From WHSW01 sp963821345 (GTDB taxonomy: Bacteria > Actinomycetota > Thermoleophilia > Solirubrobacterales > 70-9), in assembly GCA_963821345.1 (NCBI GenBank), contig CAWGDM010000001.1:1426001-1490000 (forward strand): 64,000 nucleotides of DNA, written 5' to 3'. Position 1 is the first letter of the stretch. Every line of letters starts with the position of its first letter. Shown here in pieces: positions 19,069 through 29,425 of the stretch. A program made the translations under genes and the position numbers. The notes beneath the pieces are model-generated. The model had not been told where the DNA came from, ran no database searches, and saw only the letters and a program-made list of their open reading frames with translations.

Positions 19069-20280
19069 TTGATCACCGTCGACGAGAGCTCCTTCTTCGC
19101 GATCATCCTCACGGCGGCGATCGCCGCGGTGACCGTGGTCCTGATCCCGCGGCGCTACGCGCCCCCGGTCGTCGTCGTCGAGCTGATCTTCGGGATCATC
19201 ATCGGCCCTCAGGTGCTCGGGCTCGCCGAGTCCGACGAGTTCATCGACTTCTTCTCCAACCTCGGCCTGGGGATGCTGTTCTTCTTCGCCGGCTACGAGA
19301 TCGACTTCGAGCGGATCAAGGGCAAGCCGCTGACCCTGGCCGCCTGGGGCTGGCTCTGCTCGCTGGTGCTCGCCTACGGGATCGGCGGCGCCCTGGCGGC
19401 GGCGGGAGTGGTGCTCTCGTTCCTGTACACGGGCTCGGCGCTGGCGACGACCGCGATCGGCACCCTGATCCCGATCCTTCGCGACGGCGGTGAGCTGAAG
19501 ACCAGGTTCGGCACCCACCTGCTCGCCGCGGGCGGGGTCGGCGAGTTCGGGCCGATCCTGCTGATCACCCTGGTGCTCTCGACCACCCACCCGCTGCACG
19601 AGGCGCTGATCCTGGTCGGCTTCATTCTCGTCGCCCTGTTGCTGGCGCTGACGTCGGTGCGGCTCGCCTGGCGCGGCTTCGGTGCCCTGGAGCGCACGCT
19701 CGAGGCCTCGAGCCAGCTCGCCGTGCGGATCGCGACCGTGCTCGTCTTCGGCCTCGTCCTGCTCGCCTCCGACCTTGGGCTCGAGATCCTGCTCGGCGGC
19801 TTCGTCGCCGGGATGATCGTCCGCGCCGCGCTGCGCGGCCGCGAGCTGGAGGCGTTCGAGTCGAAGCTGACCGCGGTCGGTTTCGGCTTCCTGATCCCGT
19901 TCTTCTTCGTCGAGAGCGGGATCAACTTCGACCTCAACGCGCTCGGCTCGGCCGAGGCGATCGGCAAGCTGGCGCTGTTCTTCGGGCTCTTCCTGGTCGT
20001 CCGCGGGGTCCCGGCGCTGCTCCTGTACCGCTCGGTGCTCGGCGCCCGCGACCGGGCCGCCCTCGCCTTCTTCTGCGCCACCGAGCTGCCGCTGGTGGTC
20101 GCGATCACCACCCTGGCCATCGACGCGGGGGAGATGCGGCCCTCGACCGCCGCCGGGCTGGTCGGCGCGGCGATGCTCTCGACCCTGGTCTACCCCTTCG
20201 TCGGCATGGCACTGCGGCGCGGGTCCGAGGCCGACGCCGGCGCTAGTCCTCCGGTCGAGGCGCCCGCCGCGCCCGCTTGA
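19069..20280 (+). CDS. Cation:proton antiporter (CPA2/KefB-like transport domain)
   Basis: 403 residues with about 12-13 hydrophobic segments, matching the Na+/H+ exchanger fold: VVVELIFGIIIGPQVLGL near the N-terminus, LGMLFFFAGYEIDFERIKG, and GFLIPFFFVESGINFDL in the second half. There is no C-terminal TrkA/RCK nucleotide-binding domain, so it is the short form; the tail is Ala/Pro-rich. The TTG start gives MITVDESSFF; no better start is visible. The ion (Na+ or K+) cannot be told from the sequence. The final 38 bases overlap the 3' end of the convergent ArfB-like gene. Confidence 0.88.
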   Translation: MITVDESSFFAIILTAAIAAVTVVLIPRRYAPPVVVVELIFGIIIGPQVLGLAESDEFIDFFSNLGLGMLFFFAGYEIDFERIKGKPLTLAAWGWLCSLVLAYGIGGALAAAGVVLSFLYTGSALATTAIGTLIPILRDGGELKTRFGTHLLAAGGVGEFGPILLITLVLSTTHPLHEALILVGFILVALLLALTSVRLAWRGFGALERTLEASSQLAVRIATVLVFGLVLLASDLGLEILLGGFVAGMIVRAALRGRELEAFESKLTAVGFGFLIPFFFVESGINFDLNALGSAEAIGKLALFFGLFLVVRGVPALLLYRSVLGARDRAALAFFCATELPLVVAITTLAIDAGEMRPSTAAGLVGAAMLSTLVYPFVGMALRRGSEADAGASPPVEAPAAPA

Positions 20281-20623
20281 CCTCCGACCGGCGGCGCTTG
20301 GAGTCCAGCCGCCGCTCCCTCGAGGCCCGCGTCGCCTTCGTCGGCCGGCGTCGTTTGCGCGGCTTCAGCGCCGCCGCGACGCGGTCCTGAAGCCGGCGCA
20401 CGGCGAGCTCGCGATTGCGCGCCTGGCTGCGTGCGTCCTGAGCGACCGCCGTCACCCGCGGGCCGAACCGCGCCCGCAGGCGGCGCTTCTGCTCGTCGGT
20501 GAGCGCGCTCGTGGAATCGATCTCGAACACCGCCTCGACCCGCGAGGCGGTGACGTTCGCGTGCTGGCCGCCCGGGCCGGACGAGCGGCTCGTCCGCAGC
20601 CGGATCTCGCGTTCTGGAATCAC
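20243..20623 (-). CDS. arfB: Peptidyl-tRNA hydrolase ArfB-like (RF-1 domain) protein
   Basis: 126 residues if started at GTG 20623 (VIPEREIRLRTSRSSGPGGQHAN), which matches the ArfB/YaeJ N-terminus; an in-frame ATG upstream adds only a low-complexity Arg/Thr stretch. The GGQ motif that cuts the ester bond of peptidyl-tRNA is in SGPGGQHANVT. The C-terminal basic tail (KPRKRRRPTKATRASRERR) is the part that enters the empty mRNA channel of stalled ribosomes. The protein is therefore a likely ribosome-rescue factor. The gene lies 37 bases downstream of ahcY on the same strand. Confidence 0.87.
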   Translation of the reverse strand: MIPEREIRLRTSRSSGPGGQHANVTASRVEAVFEIDSTSALTDEQKRRLRARFGPRVTAVAQDARSQARNRELAVRRLQDRVAAALKPRKRRRPTKATRASRERRLDSKRRRSEVKRARRAPRPED

Positions 20624-20660
20624 CGCGCACGCCCGGAGCCGAAGGCGAGGACGTGGCGCG

Positions 20661-22084
<1,424 letters not shown>

Positions 22085-22116
22085 GCTTCTCCTGCGGGCA
22101 GTAGCCTGGCTTTTTG

Positions 22117-23118
22117 ATGAAGGCCATGGTAATGGCGGCAGGGCTGGGCAAGCGCCTCCGACCGCTCACCCACGAGATCCCCAAGCCCCTGGTCCCGGTC
22201 GCCAACCGGCCGATCATGGAGCACATCCTGCGGCGCTTGGCGGGCGACGGGCTCGGCGAGGTGGTCGCCAACCTGCACTGGTTCCCGGAGACGATCGAGG
22301 AGCGCTTCGGCGACGGCTCGGCGCTCGGGATCGAGCTCTCCTACAGCTACGAGGAGCGTCTGCTGGGGACCGCGGGAGGGGTCCGCAACGTGCGCGACTT
22401 CTTCGGCGACCGGTCGTTCCTGGTGATGGCGGGCGACGCGCTCACGGACATCGACCTCGCGGCGCTCGCCGATGCGCACGATGGCAGCGGGTCGATCGCG
22501 ACCCTGGCCGTGAAGCGGGTCACCAACACGACCGAGTACGGCGTCGTGGTCACCGACGCGGACGGCCGAGTGCAGGGCTTTCAGGAGAAGCCCGACCCCT
22601 CCGAGGCGCTCTCCGACCTCGCCAACTGCATGATCTACGTGCTCGAGCCCGAGATCTTCGACTACTTCCCCGACGCCGAGGAGGTCGACTTTGCGCTCGA
22701 CGTGTTCCCGGCGTTGCTCGACGCCGACGTCCCCTTCGGCGTCCACGTCACCGACGCCTACTGGAACGACGTCGGCTCGCTGCCCGAGTACCTGCAGGGA
22801 AACATGGACGTACTCACAGGCGCGGTTGCCGCCGTGGTCGAGGGCGAGCAAGTCGACTCCGCCGAGGCCGCCGGCCTCGACGGGGTCGCGCTGAGCGGGC
22901 CGGTCCTGCTCGGCCCGGGGAGCGAGATCGGCCCCGGAGCCGAGCTCAACGGCCCGCTGGTGGTCGGGGCCGGGGCCACGATCGGCGCCCGGGCCCGGGT
23001 TCGGGAGTCGGTTCTGCTGCCGGGCGCTGAGGTTCCCGCCGACGGCTTGCTGGCCGGGGCGATCGCGGGCAACGCCCGCGCGCTTGCAGATTCGCGAGCC
23101 GCCCGCGCGCACGGTTAG
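22117..23118 (+). CDS. Sugar-phosphate nucleotidyltransferase with C-terminal hexapeptide repeats
   Basis: 333 residues from ATG 22117 (or one codon earlier from TTG 22114). Catalytic-domain signatures are MAAGLGKRLRPLTHEIPKP, MEHILRRL, LLGTAGGVRNV and the magnesium motif VMAGDALTDID, then GFQEKP. From about residue 250 short beta-helix repeats follow (LLGPGSEIGPGAEL). It resembles the nucleotidyltransferase at 16813 and belongs to the GlmU/RmlA/ManC superfamily; the sugar is not determined. Only 32 bases separate it from the divergent ahcY. TAGCCT at 22102-22107 lies 6-9 bases before the possible starts, suggesting a leaderless transcript. Confidence 0.86.
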   Translation: MKAMVMAAGLGKRLRPLTHEIPKPLVPVANRPIMEHILRRLAGDGLGEVVANLHWFPETIEERFGDGSALGIELSYSYEERLLGTAGGVRNVRDFFGDRSFLVMAGDALTDIDLAALADAHDGSGSIATLAVKRVTNTTEYGVVVTDADGRVQGFQEKPDPSEALSDLANCMIYVLEPEIFDYFPDAEEVDFALDVFPALLDADVPFGVHVTDAYWNDVGSLPEYLQGNMDVLTGAVAAVVEGEQVDSAEAAGLDGVALSGPVLLGPGSEIGPGAELNGPLVVGAGATIGARARVRESVLLPGAEVPADGLLAGAIAGNARALADSRAARAHG

Positions 23119-23121
23119 GAG

Positions 23122-26100
23122 ATGACCGACGCCCAGAGCACGTTCGGCACCAAGGCACGACGCCTGGCTGCCGCCTGTGGCTGGGCGGTTGTCGTGCTCG
23201 CCGCGCTCGTCCTCGTCGGCTGGGCCGCCGACTCCACCCTGCTCAAGCAGGTGGGCTCGAACCTGCCGTCGCTGAAGCCGCTCGCGGCGCTCGCGCTGGG
23301 CGCGCTCGGCGGCTCGGTGGTGCTGCTCGCCCCGCTGCAGGAGCCCGGCGCCAGGCACCGTGCCGGAGTCGCCTGCGCCGGTCTCGCGGTGCTGATCGGC
23401 GTGGCGGTGCTGGCCGAGTACCTGATCGGCGACCTCGGGATCGACGAGCTTCCGTTTGACGACGTCGGCCCCGACCCGGGCAGGCCGCCGCCGGTCGGCG
23501 TCGGCGCGCTGATCGCCTGCGCCCTCGCCCTGGTGACGCTCGACCGCGACCCGCCGCGCTTCCGGCCGAGCCTGGTGCTCACCGGCCTCGCAGCGACCGT
23601 CGTGATCATCGCCCTGGTCGGCTTCGCCTATGACGTCGACTACCTGCGCGGGCGCACCAGCTCCAGCGGCGTCGCGCTCCACGGGACGCTCGGCCTCGGC
23701 CTGGTCCTGGTCGCGATCGCGCTGGCGCGCCCAGAGCGCGGGATCGCGGCCTTCCTCAGCGGCGACGACCCTGCCTCGTCGTTCGCCCGCCGGCTCGCGC
23801 CGGTCGTGATCCTGGTCCCGGTGGTGCTCGGCGCGCTGCGCCTGGCCGGCGAGGACGTCGGATTGTTCAACGACGACGTCGGCCTGGCGCTGGTCACGCT
23901 CGGCTCGATGGCGATCCTGGTCACGGTGCTGGCGATCAGCGTCCGCGACCTCAAGGTGCAGGCAGCGCGCGGCGACATCGGCGAGCGCTCCTTCCGCGCC
24001 GTCACCGAGGCCTCGCTCGATGCCGTGGTCACCGCAGACGCAAGCGGCCGGATCATCTACCTCAGCCCCGCGGCCGAGGAGTTGTTCGGCCACCCCGCCG
24101 CGGAGGTAATGGGCCAACCGGTTGCGATGCTGATGCCAGAGCGCTTCCGCGATCGCCACCGGGCGGGCCTGGAGCGCTTTCTCGCGACCCGGGAGTCGAA
24201 GGTGATCGGCGGCGCGTTCGAGTTCGCCGGGTTGCGCCGCGACGGTTCCGAGTTCCCGCTCTCGCTCTCGCTGGTCGACTGGGAGGCCGAGGACGAGACC
24301 TACTTCACCGCGACGATGAGCGACATCAGCGCCCGACTCGAGTCCGAACAGGCGACGCGCGAGCTCGCCGCGATCGTCTCCGGCTCCGCCGACGGGGTGA
24401 TCGGTTGGAGTCTCGACGGCCGCGTGCGAAGCTGGAACCGGGGCGCCGAGCGCATCTACGGCTACAGCGCCGAGGAGATGATCGGCCGCAGCCATGACGC
24501 GCTGATGCCGCCCGGCGAGGAATCCGACCTGATGGCCCTGCTCGACCGCGTGCGCGCCGGCGGCCGGGTGGAGAACTACGAAACCCCCAGGATGCGCAAG
24601 GACCGGCGGCGGATCGTCGTCTCGCTGACCCTGTCGCCGATCCTCGACGACGAGGGCCGGGTGATCGCCGCCTCGACGATCACCCGAGACATCTCCGAGC
24701 ACAAGGCCGACGAGCGCAAGCTGGCCGAGAGCGCTCGGCATTTCGAGCTGATCAACGACCTGGTCGCGACCTGCGGCTTCGACGGCTACTTCAAAAAGCT
24801 CAACGGCGCCTGGGAGCAGACGTTCGGCTGGACCCCGGACGAGCTGCTGCCGAACCCGTTCATGGAGATCGTTCATACCGAGGACCGCGAGGCGGTCGAG
24901 CAGGAGGTCGCAAAGGTGGCCCAGGGCGGGACCACGGCCGAGTTCAAGTTCCGGATCTGCACCAAGGACGGGGGCTGGCGCTGGACCGAGTGGTCGGCGT
25001 CGCCGGACCTGCCCTCGGGACTGTTCCACTGCGTCGGGCGCGAGATCTCCGAGCGGATGGAGGTCGAGCGGGCTCTTGCCGCTGAGCGCCGTCAGCTCGC
25101 CGAGGCCCAGCAGATCGCGAGCGTCGGCAGCTGGGAGCTCGACGTCGCCACCGGCGAGCGGACCTGGTCCGAGCAGCAGTACCGAAACCACGGCTTCGAT
25201 CCGGGCGACCCGGTCCCCGAGGTCGACCGGGTGCTCGATCGCATTCACCCCGGCGACCGGCCCAAGGTGCTCGAGCGGATGGCTGCCCTGCAGGCGGGTG
25301 ACTACGACTTCGACTACGGCTACCGGGTCGTGCTGCCGGACGGGCGGGTGCGCGAGATCGAGACGGAGGGCCGGCCGCTGCACCACGAGGACGGCAGCCT
25401 GAGGGTGATGGGAACCAGCCGCGACGTGACCGCCGAGCGCGATGCCGAGCGGCTCAAGGACGACTTCTTCGGCCTCGTCTCGCACGAGCTGCGCACGCCG
25501 CTGACCTCGATCATCGGCTACACGGAGCTGCTCGCCGAGGTCGAGGCCGCCAACCTGAGCGAGCAGGGGCGCCGGTTCATCGAGGTGATCGAGCGCAACT
25601 CACGCCGCGAGCTGAGCCTGGTCGGCGACCTGCTGCTGCTGACCAAGATCACCGCGGGCACGTTCGAGATCGAGCTCGACCGAGCCGACCTGGCGGCGAT
25701 CGTCCGCGCCTCGGCCGAGGAGGCCGAGCCGAGCGCCAAGCAGGCGGGGATCGAGGTCACGCTCGAGGTCGACGGCGCACCGGTGATCGAGGCGGACCCC
25801 TATCGGCTAGGGCAGGTGGTCGACAACCTGGTCTCGAACGCGATCAAGTTCACCCCCCGCGGCGGCCGGGTGGTGATTCGCACCGGGCGTGCGGCGGGCG
25901 GAGCCGTGCTTGCGGTGACCGACACCGGGATCGGGATCCCGCCCCAGGACTGCGACCGCCTGTTCGAGCGCATGTTCCGCGCCCCCGAGGCCGAACGCCG
26001 CCACATCCAGGGGACTGGCCTAGGATTGACGATCGTGAAAGCGATCGTCGACGCCCACGGCGGCTCGATCGCCGTCGAAAGTGACCTTGGCAGGGGGACC

Positions 26101-26223
26101 ACGGTGACGGTCCAGTTGCCCGCCCGCCCCGAGCCGGCGGCAAACGGAGCCGGCGGAGCGGCCGGCGACGAGGCGAGGTCCAACGGCGGCGACCCCGAGT
26201 CGGTGGCGGTCGAGAATGAGTGA
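23122..26223 (+). CDS. Membrane-anchored histidine kinase with four PAS domains
   Basis: 1033 residues. The first about 280 residues hold seven or more hydrophobic helices, a sensory membrane region. Four PAS domains follow: about 285-400 (SFRAVTEASLDAVVTAD), 410-525 (AIVSGSADGVIGWSLDG), 530-650 (FELINDLVATCGFDGYFKK) and 660-775 (QIASVGSWELDVATGE). The dimerisation domain has the phospho-acceptor His791 in VSHELRTPLTSIIGYTE, and the ATPase domain has DNLVSNAIKFTPRGG, DTGIGI and GTGLGLTIVKAIV. The C-terminal roughly 30 residues are a Gly/Ala/Glu tail. The kinase overlaps its probable receiver gene by eight bases. The signal is unknown. Confidence 0.93.
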   Translation: MTDAQSTFGTKARRLAAACGWAVVVLAALVLVGWAADSTLLKQVGSNLPSLKPLAALALGALGGSVVLLAPLQEPGARHRAGVACAGLAVLIGVAVLAEYLIGDLGIDELPFDDVGPDPGRPPPVGVGALIACALALVTLDRDPPRFRPSLVLTGLAATVVIIALVGFAYDVDYLRGRTSSSGVALHGTLGLGLVLVAIALARPERGIAAFLSGDDPASSFARRLAPVVILVPVVLGALRLAGEDVGLFNDDVGLALVTLGSMAILVTVLAISVRDLKVQAARGDIGERSFRAVTEASLDAVVTADASGRIIYLSPAAEELFGHPAAEVMGQPVAMLMPERFRDRHRAGLERFLATRESKVIGGAFEFAGLRRDGSEFPLSLSLVDWEAEDETYFTATMSDISARLESEQATRELAAIVSGSADGVIGWSLDGRVRSWNRGAERIYGYSAEEMIGRSHDALMPPGEESDLMALLDRVRAGGRVENYETPRMRKDRRRIVVSLTLSPILDDEGRVIAASTITRDISEHKADERKLAESARHFELINDLVATCGFDGYFKKLNGAWEQTFGWTPDELLPNPFMEIVHTEDREAVEQEVAKVAQGGTTAEFKFRICTKDGGWRWTEWSASPDLPSGLFHCVGREISERMEVERALAAERRQLAEAQQIASVGSWELDVATGERTWSEQQYRNHGFDPGDPVPEVDRVLDRIHPGDRPKVLERMAALQAGDYDFDYGYRVVLPDGRVREIETEGRPLHHEDGSLRVMGTSRDVTAERDAERLKDDFFGLVSHELRTPLTSIIGYTELLAEVEAANLSEQGRRFIEVIERNSRRELSLVGDLLLLTKITAGTFEIELDRADLAAIVRASAEEAEPSAKQAGIEVTLEVDGAPVIEADPYRLGQVVDNLVSNAIKFTPRGGRVVIRTGRAAGGAVLAVTDTGIGIPPQDCDRLFERMFRAPEAERRHIQGTGLGLTIVKAIVDAHGGSIAVESDLGRGTTVTVQLPARPEPAANGAGGAAGDEARSNGGDPESVAVENE

Positions 26224-26599
26224 ACCCGACGGTCGTCGGGCGCTCGTCGTCGCCGCCGACGACGAGCGCGACATCGTCGAACTGGTCGGGATCGTCCTCG
26301 GGCGGGCCGGCTACGAGGTCCTGATGGCCACCGACGGGGCCGAGGCGCAGCAGCTGATCCGCGACCGGCTGCCGGACCTGTGCGTTCTCGACGGGGTAAT
26401 GCCCGGTCCCGCCGGCTTCGAGGTCCTGCGCTCGACTCGCGAGAACGAGCGCACCGCGGCGGTCAAGGTGCTGATCCTCACCGCAACCGTCGACGAGGAG
26501 CGCGAGATCCGCCGCCACGGCGTCGAACCCGACGCCTTCATGACCAAGCCGTTTGAGCCCGAGGCGCTGCTCGCCGAGGCCGAGCGCCTGCTCGGCTGA
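26216..26599 (+). CDS. Single-domain response regulator (CheY-like)
   Basis: 127 residues, a receiver domain only. The acidic pocket is AADDE at about 14-17, the phospho-acceptor is Asp59 in LCVLDGVMPG, and the conserved lysine is in FMTKPFEPEALL. Without an output domain it probably acts by protein contact or as a phosphate relay for the upstream kinase, with which it is translationally coupled. The usual Asp-Pro-Met-like Asp-X-X-Met-Pro motif is kept as DGVMP. Confidence 0.9.
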   Translation: MSEPDGRRALVVAADDERDIVELVGIVLGRAGYEVLMATDGAEAQQLIRDRLPDLCVLDGVMPGPAGFEVLRSTRENERTAAVKVLILTATVDEEREIRRHGVEPDAFMTKPFEPEALLAEAERLLG

Positions 26600-26609
26600 G
26601 TCGCCGGAG

Positions 26610-27494
26610 ATGACCGCCCGCCGCCGCCTCGTCCGCGTCCCGGCCTCGTCGGCCAACCTCGGTCCAGGATACGACGTGCTCGCGGCGGCGCTCGAGCTCA
26701 GCCTCGAGGTCGAGGTCAGCGAGGCGGCCGAGTTCGCGGTCGACGCCGGCCCCGATCTGCCGACCGATCGCTCCAACCTCTGCGTGCGGGCGTTCGAGGC
26801 CCTGCATCCGGCCGACGGCCTGCGGTTCGAGATCCGCTCCGAGATCCCGCTCGCCCGCGGGCTCGGGTCCAGCGCAGCGGCGATCGTCGCCGGCCTGGTC
26901 GCTGCCGACCATCTGTTCGAGCTCGGCCTCGAGCGCGACGACCTCTACCGCCGCGCGGTCGAGCTCGAGGGACACCCCGACAACGTCGCCGCGGCCCTGT
27001 ACGGCGGCTTCGTCTGCTGCCCGTCGGCCGACGCGGGCGGCGAGCTGCCGCCTCCGGTTCGCCTCGACCCGCCCGAGGGCGTCGAGGCCGTGCTCGTGAT
27101 CCCCGACGACACCGTGCCGACCGCCGAGGCGCGCGCCGCGCTGCCCGCCGCGATCCCGGTCACCGACGCGGTCGCCAACGTCGCCGCCGCGACCCAGCTG
27201 GTGCTCGGCATCGAGCGCTCCGACCTGGCGCTGATCGGCCGCGGGCTCGCCGACCGCATTCACCAGCCGGCCCGCCGCCCGCTGTATGAGCGCTCGATGG
27301 ATCTGCTCGCCCGGGCGGGCGAGCTGGGAGCGATCGGCGCGACGATTTCCGGCGCCGGGCCGTCGCTGATGCTGTGGGCGTTCTGGCAGGACACGGGGAT
27401 GGTGGTCGAGGCCGCCACCCGGGCCGCCGAGGGCTGGGCCGAGGTCCGCCGGGTGCCGTTCAGCCCGCTCGGGGCCGACGTCCCCGAGCTATAG
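26610..27494 (+). CDS. thrB: Homoserine kinase
   Basis: 294 residues from ATG 26610, preceded by CCGGAG. GHMP kinase motifs are in order: VRVPASSANLGPGYDVLAAAL at the N-terminus, the phosphate loop PLARGLGSSAAAIVAG at about residue 85, and the C-terminal IGATISGAGPSLMLW. The enzyme phosphorylates homoserine on the way to threonine. It is unusual that no thrC or homoserine dehydrogenase is next to it here. The ten-base gap after the response regulator suggests read-through from the kinase operon, probably without functional link. Confidence 0.92.
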   Translation: MTARRRLVRVPASSANLGPGYDVLAAALELSLEVEVSEAAEFAVDAGPDLPTDRSNLCVRAFEALHPADGLRFEIRSEIPLARGLGSSAAAIVAGLVAADHLFELGLERDDLYRRAVELEGHPDNVAAALYGGFVCCPSADAGGELPPPVRLDPPEGVEAVLVIPDDTVPTAEARAALPAAIPVTDAVANVAAATQLVLGIERSDLALIGRGLADRIHQPARRPLYERSMDLLARAGELGAIGATISGAGPSLMLWAFWQDTGMVVEAATRAAEGWAEVRRVPFSPLGADVPEL

Positions 27495-27523
27495 CTCAGC
27501 CGTTCTCCGGCCGACAACGGAGG

Positions 27524-27964
27524 GTGGACGACGTCACCCTGCGAAGTCCGAAGTACGCGTTCGTGATCGCGCTGATCCTGCTGCTCGGCTGTGCCGTGGC
27601 GGCCGTCGGCTTCCTGCTCGGCCGCGACTCGGTCGTCCAGGCCGACGCCCACGCGGGCGACGCGGCCGCCAAGCACGCCGCGTACCGCGAGGGGGTGAAG
27701 GCGGGGCGCAGGGCCGCCACGCCTGAGCGCACCTACGCCGACGGCCTCGAGGCCGGGCGCCAGCGCGGCCTCGCAACGGGCTACGCCCAGGGGGCCGATG
27801 CGGCGCTCGGCGACGGCCGCTTCGACCTCGCCGCGGGCGGCTACTACATCGTCCGCTTCGCCACCGGCGAGCGCGGCGCCGACCTGCAGCTCGAGCGCTC
27901 GGCGGCGGTGGTTCCGGGCCGCGCCTACGAGGTCTGCAGCGGCGACGAGATCTGTTACCGCTAG
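27524..27964 (+). CDS. Membrane-anchored hypothetical protein with YxxGxxAG repeats
   Basis: About 146 residues. A hydrophobic segment at residues 12-32 is followed by a heptad-like stretch with repeated Tyr/Gly units (YREGVKAGRRAA, YADGLEAGRQRGLATGYAQGAD) and a compact C-terminal part containing two cysteines (VCSGDEICYR). I do not recognise the family. The start is uncertain: GTG 27524 is directly abutted by GGAGG, leaving no spacing, so GTG 27560 or another codon may be used. The last four bases overlap the convergent decarboxylase gene. Confidence 0.55.
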   Translation: MDDVTLRSPKYAFVIALILLLGCAVAAVGFLLGRDSVVQADAHAGDAAAKHAAYREGVKAGRRAATPERTYADGLEAGRQRGLATGYAQGADAALGDGRFDLAAGGYYIVRFATGERGADLQLERSAAVVPGRAYEVCSGDEICYR

Positions 27965-29421
27965 TCGATCGCCGTCTCCCCGTCGCCCGGCGGCGGTCCT
28001 GCGGCACGCTCCTCCTCGAGTAGTTCCAAGACCACGTCGATCAGCGCGTCGACGTCAGCCTCCTCGGTCAGCCAGTTGACGATCGCCGGGCGGAAGGCGA
28101 CCTTGTCGTCGTAGACGGTCGTCCCGCAATAGACGCGGCCGTCGGCGAGCAGCGCTTCGCCGAGGCGCCGGTTGAGCTGATCGAGCTCCCGCTCGGCGGC
28201 GCCCACGGGGCGAACGCGGAAGCAGACGATGTTGAGCTGGACGTCGGCGAGGCGCTCCAGCTCGGGCTCCGCGTCGACGCGCTCACCGAGCCGGCGGGCG
28301 AGGGCCAGGTGGCGCTCGACCATCTCCCGGTGGCCTCGGCGCCCGTAGGCGCGCAGGGTTGCCCAGATGGCCAGCCCGCGGGCGCGGCGGGAGTTCTCCG
28401 GCGCCAGGAAGCCCGGGTTGGGACGCGGATCGTCGGGCGAGGGCAGGTACGGGGCGCCGACGTTCAGGGCGCGGGCCAGGCGCGCGGGCTCGCGCACGAA
28501 CGAGACCCCGCTGTCGTAGGGGACGTTGAGCCACTTGTGCATGTCGACGGTGATCGAGTCCGCGAGCTCGACGCCCGCGGCGAGGTGCCGCGACTCGGGC
28601 GCGACGCGGGCGAACAGGCCGAAGGCGCCGTCGACGTGCAGCCAGGCCCCGTGCTCGCGGGTCAGCGCGGCGATCTCGGCGATCGGGTCGAAATCGCCCG
28701 CGTTGACCTCGCCCGCATTGGCGATCACGATCGCCGGGCCGTCCTCGGCGAGCGCGGCGGCGAGCGCATCGAGGTCGAGGCGCCCGACCGCGTCGCGGGT
28801 CAGCCGGCCGACGTTCGCGCGGCCGAGCCCGACCATGCCGACCGCCTGCACCGCGCTCGGGTGCACGTAGCCGCTGCTGAGCACGCGCGGCCGCGGCGCG
28901 CCAGCAAGCCCGTCTTCATCGGCGTCGAGCCCGTGGCGCTCGGCCCACCACTGGCGAGCCGCGGCGAGCCCGGTGAAGTTCGCCATCGTCGCCCCGCTGA
29001 CGAGCACGCCGCCGAAGTCCGGGGGGAGCTCGAACAGCTCCCGCAGCCAGCCCACGGCGACCGCTTCGAGCCGCACCCCGAGCGGGGAAGACGCCCAGCC
29101 GAAGGCGACCTGGTCGTAGGCGGAGGTGAGCCAGTCGGCGCCCAGGGCGGCGGGCGTGCCACCGCCGATGACGAAGTGGAAGAAGCGCGGGCCGCTCGAC
29201 CGAGTCGCTGCCGCCCGTCCGAGCTCGGCGAGCTCGGTCAGCGCCTCGACCGCGCCGTCGCCCTCCTCGGGCAGCCGGCCGCCGAAACCGTCGAGAATCG
29301 CCTCGGCTCCGTCGGGCGCGACCGGGTCGCCGGCGAGCCCGAGGAGATAGTCGGCCGCGGCCTTCGCGGCGCCGTCGAGTGCCGCGGCGAGCTCGTCCCG
29401 CAGCTCGACGGGGTCGGCCAT
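27961..29421 (-). CDS. PLP-dependent decarboxylase, group II (aromatic-L-amino-acid/glutamate decarboxylase family)
   Basis: 486 residues from ATG 29421. The active-site lysine is in DSITVDMHKWLNVPYDSG, the fold-type I aspartate in HVDGAFGLFA, and the substrate region RFFHFVIGGGTPAAL near the N-terminus is typical of the AADC/TDC branch. These cytoplasmic enzymes decarboxylate aromatic amino acids, glutamate or related compounds to amines. The C-terminal part (VQLNIVCFRVRP) is complete. The substrate cannot be read from the sequence. The neighbouring ParA gene starts a separate unit; no cofactor or transporter gene is adjacent. Confidence 0.88.
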   Translation of the reverse strand: MADPVELRDELAAALDGAAKAAADYLLGLAGDPVAPDGAEAILDGFGGRLPEEGDGAVEALTELAELGRAAATRSSGPRFFHFVIGGGTPAALGADWLTSAYDQVAFGWASSPLGVRLEAVAVGWLRELFELPPDFGGVLVSGATMANFTGLAAARQWWAERHGLDADEDGLAGAPRPRVLSSGYVHPSAVQAVGMVGLGRANVGRLTRDAVGRLDLDALAAALAEDGPAIVIANAGEVNAGDFDPIAEIAALTREHGAWLHVDGAFGLFARVAPESRHLAAGVELADSITVDMHKWLNVPYDSGVSFVREPARLARALNVGAPYLPSPDDPRPNPGFLAPENSRRARGLAIWATLRAYGRRGHREMVERHLALARRLGERVDAEPELERLADVQLNIVCFRVRPVGAAERELDQLNRRLGEALLADGRVYCGTTVYDDKVAFRPAIVNWLTEEADVDALIDVVLELLEEERAAGPPPGDGETAID

Positions 29422-29425
29422 CGAC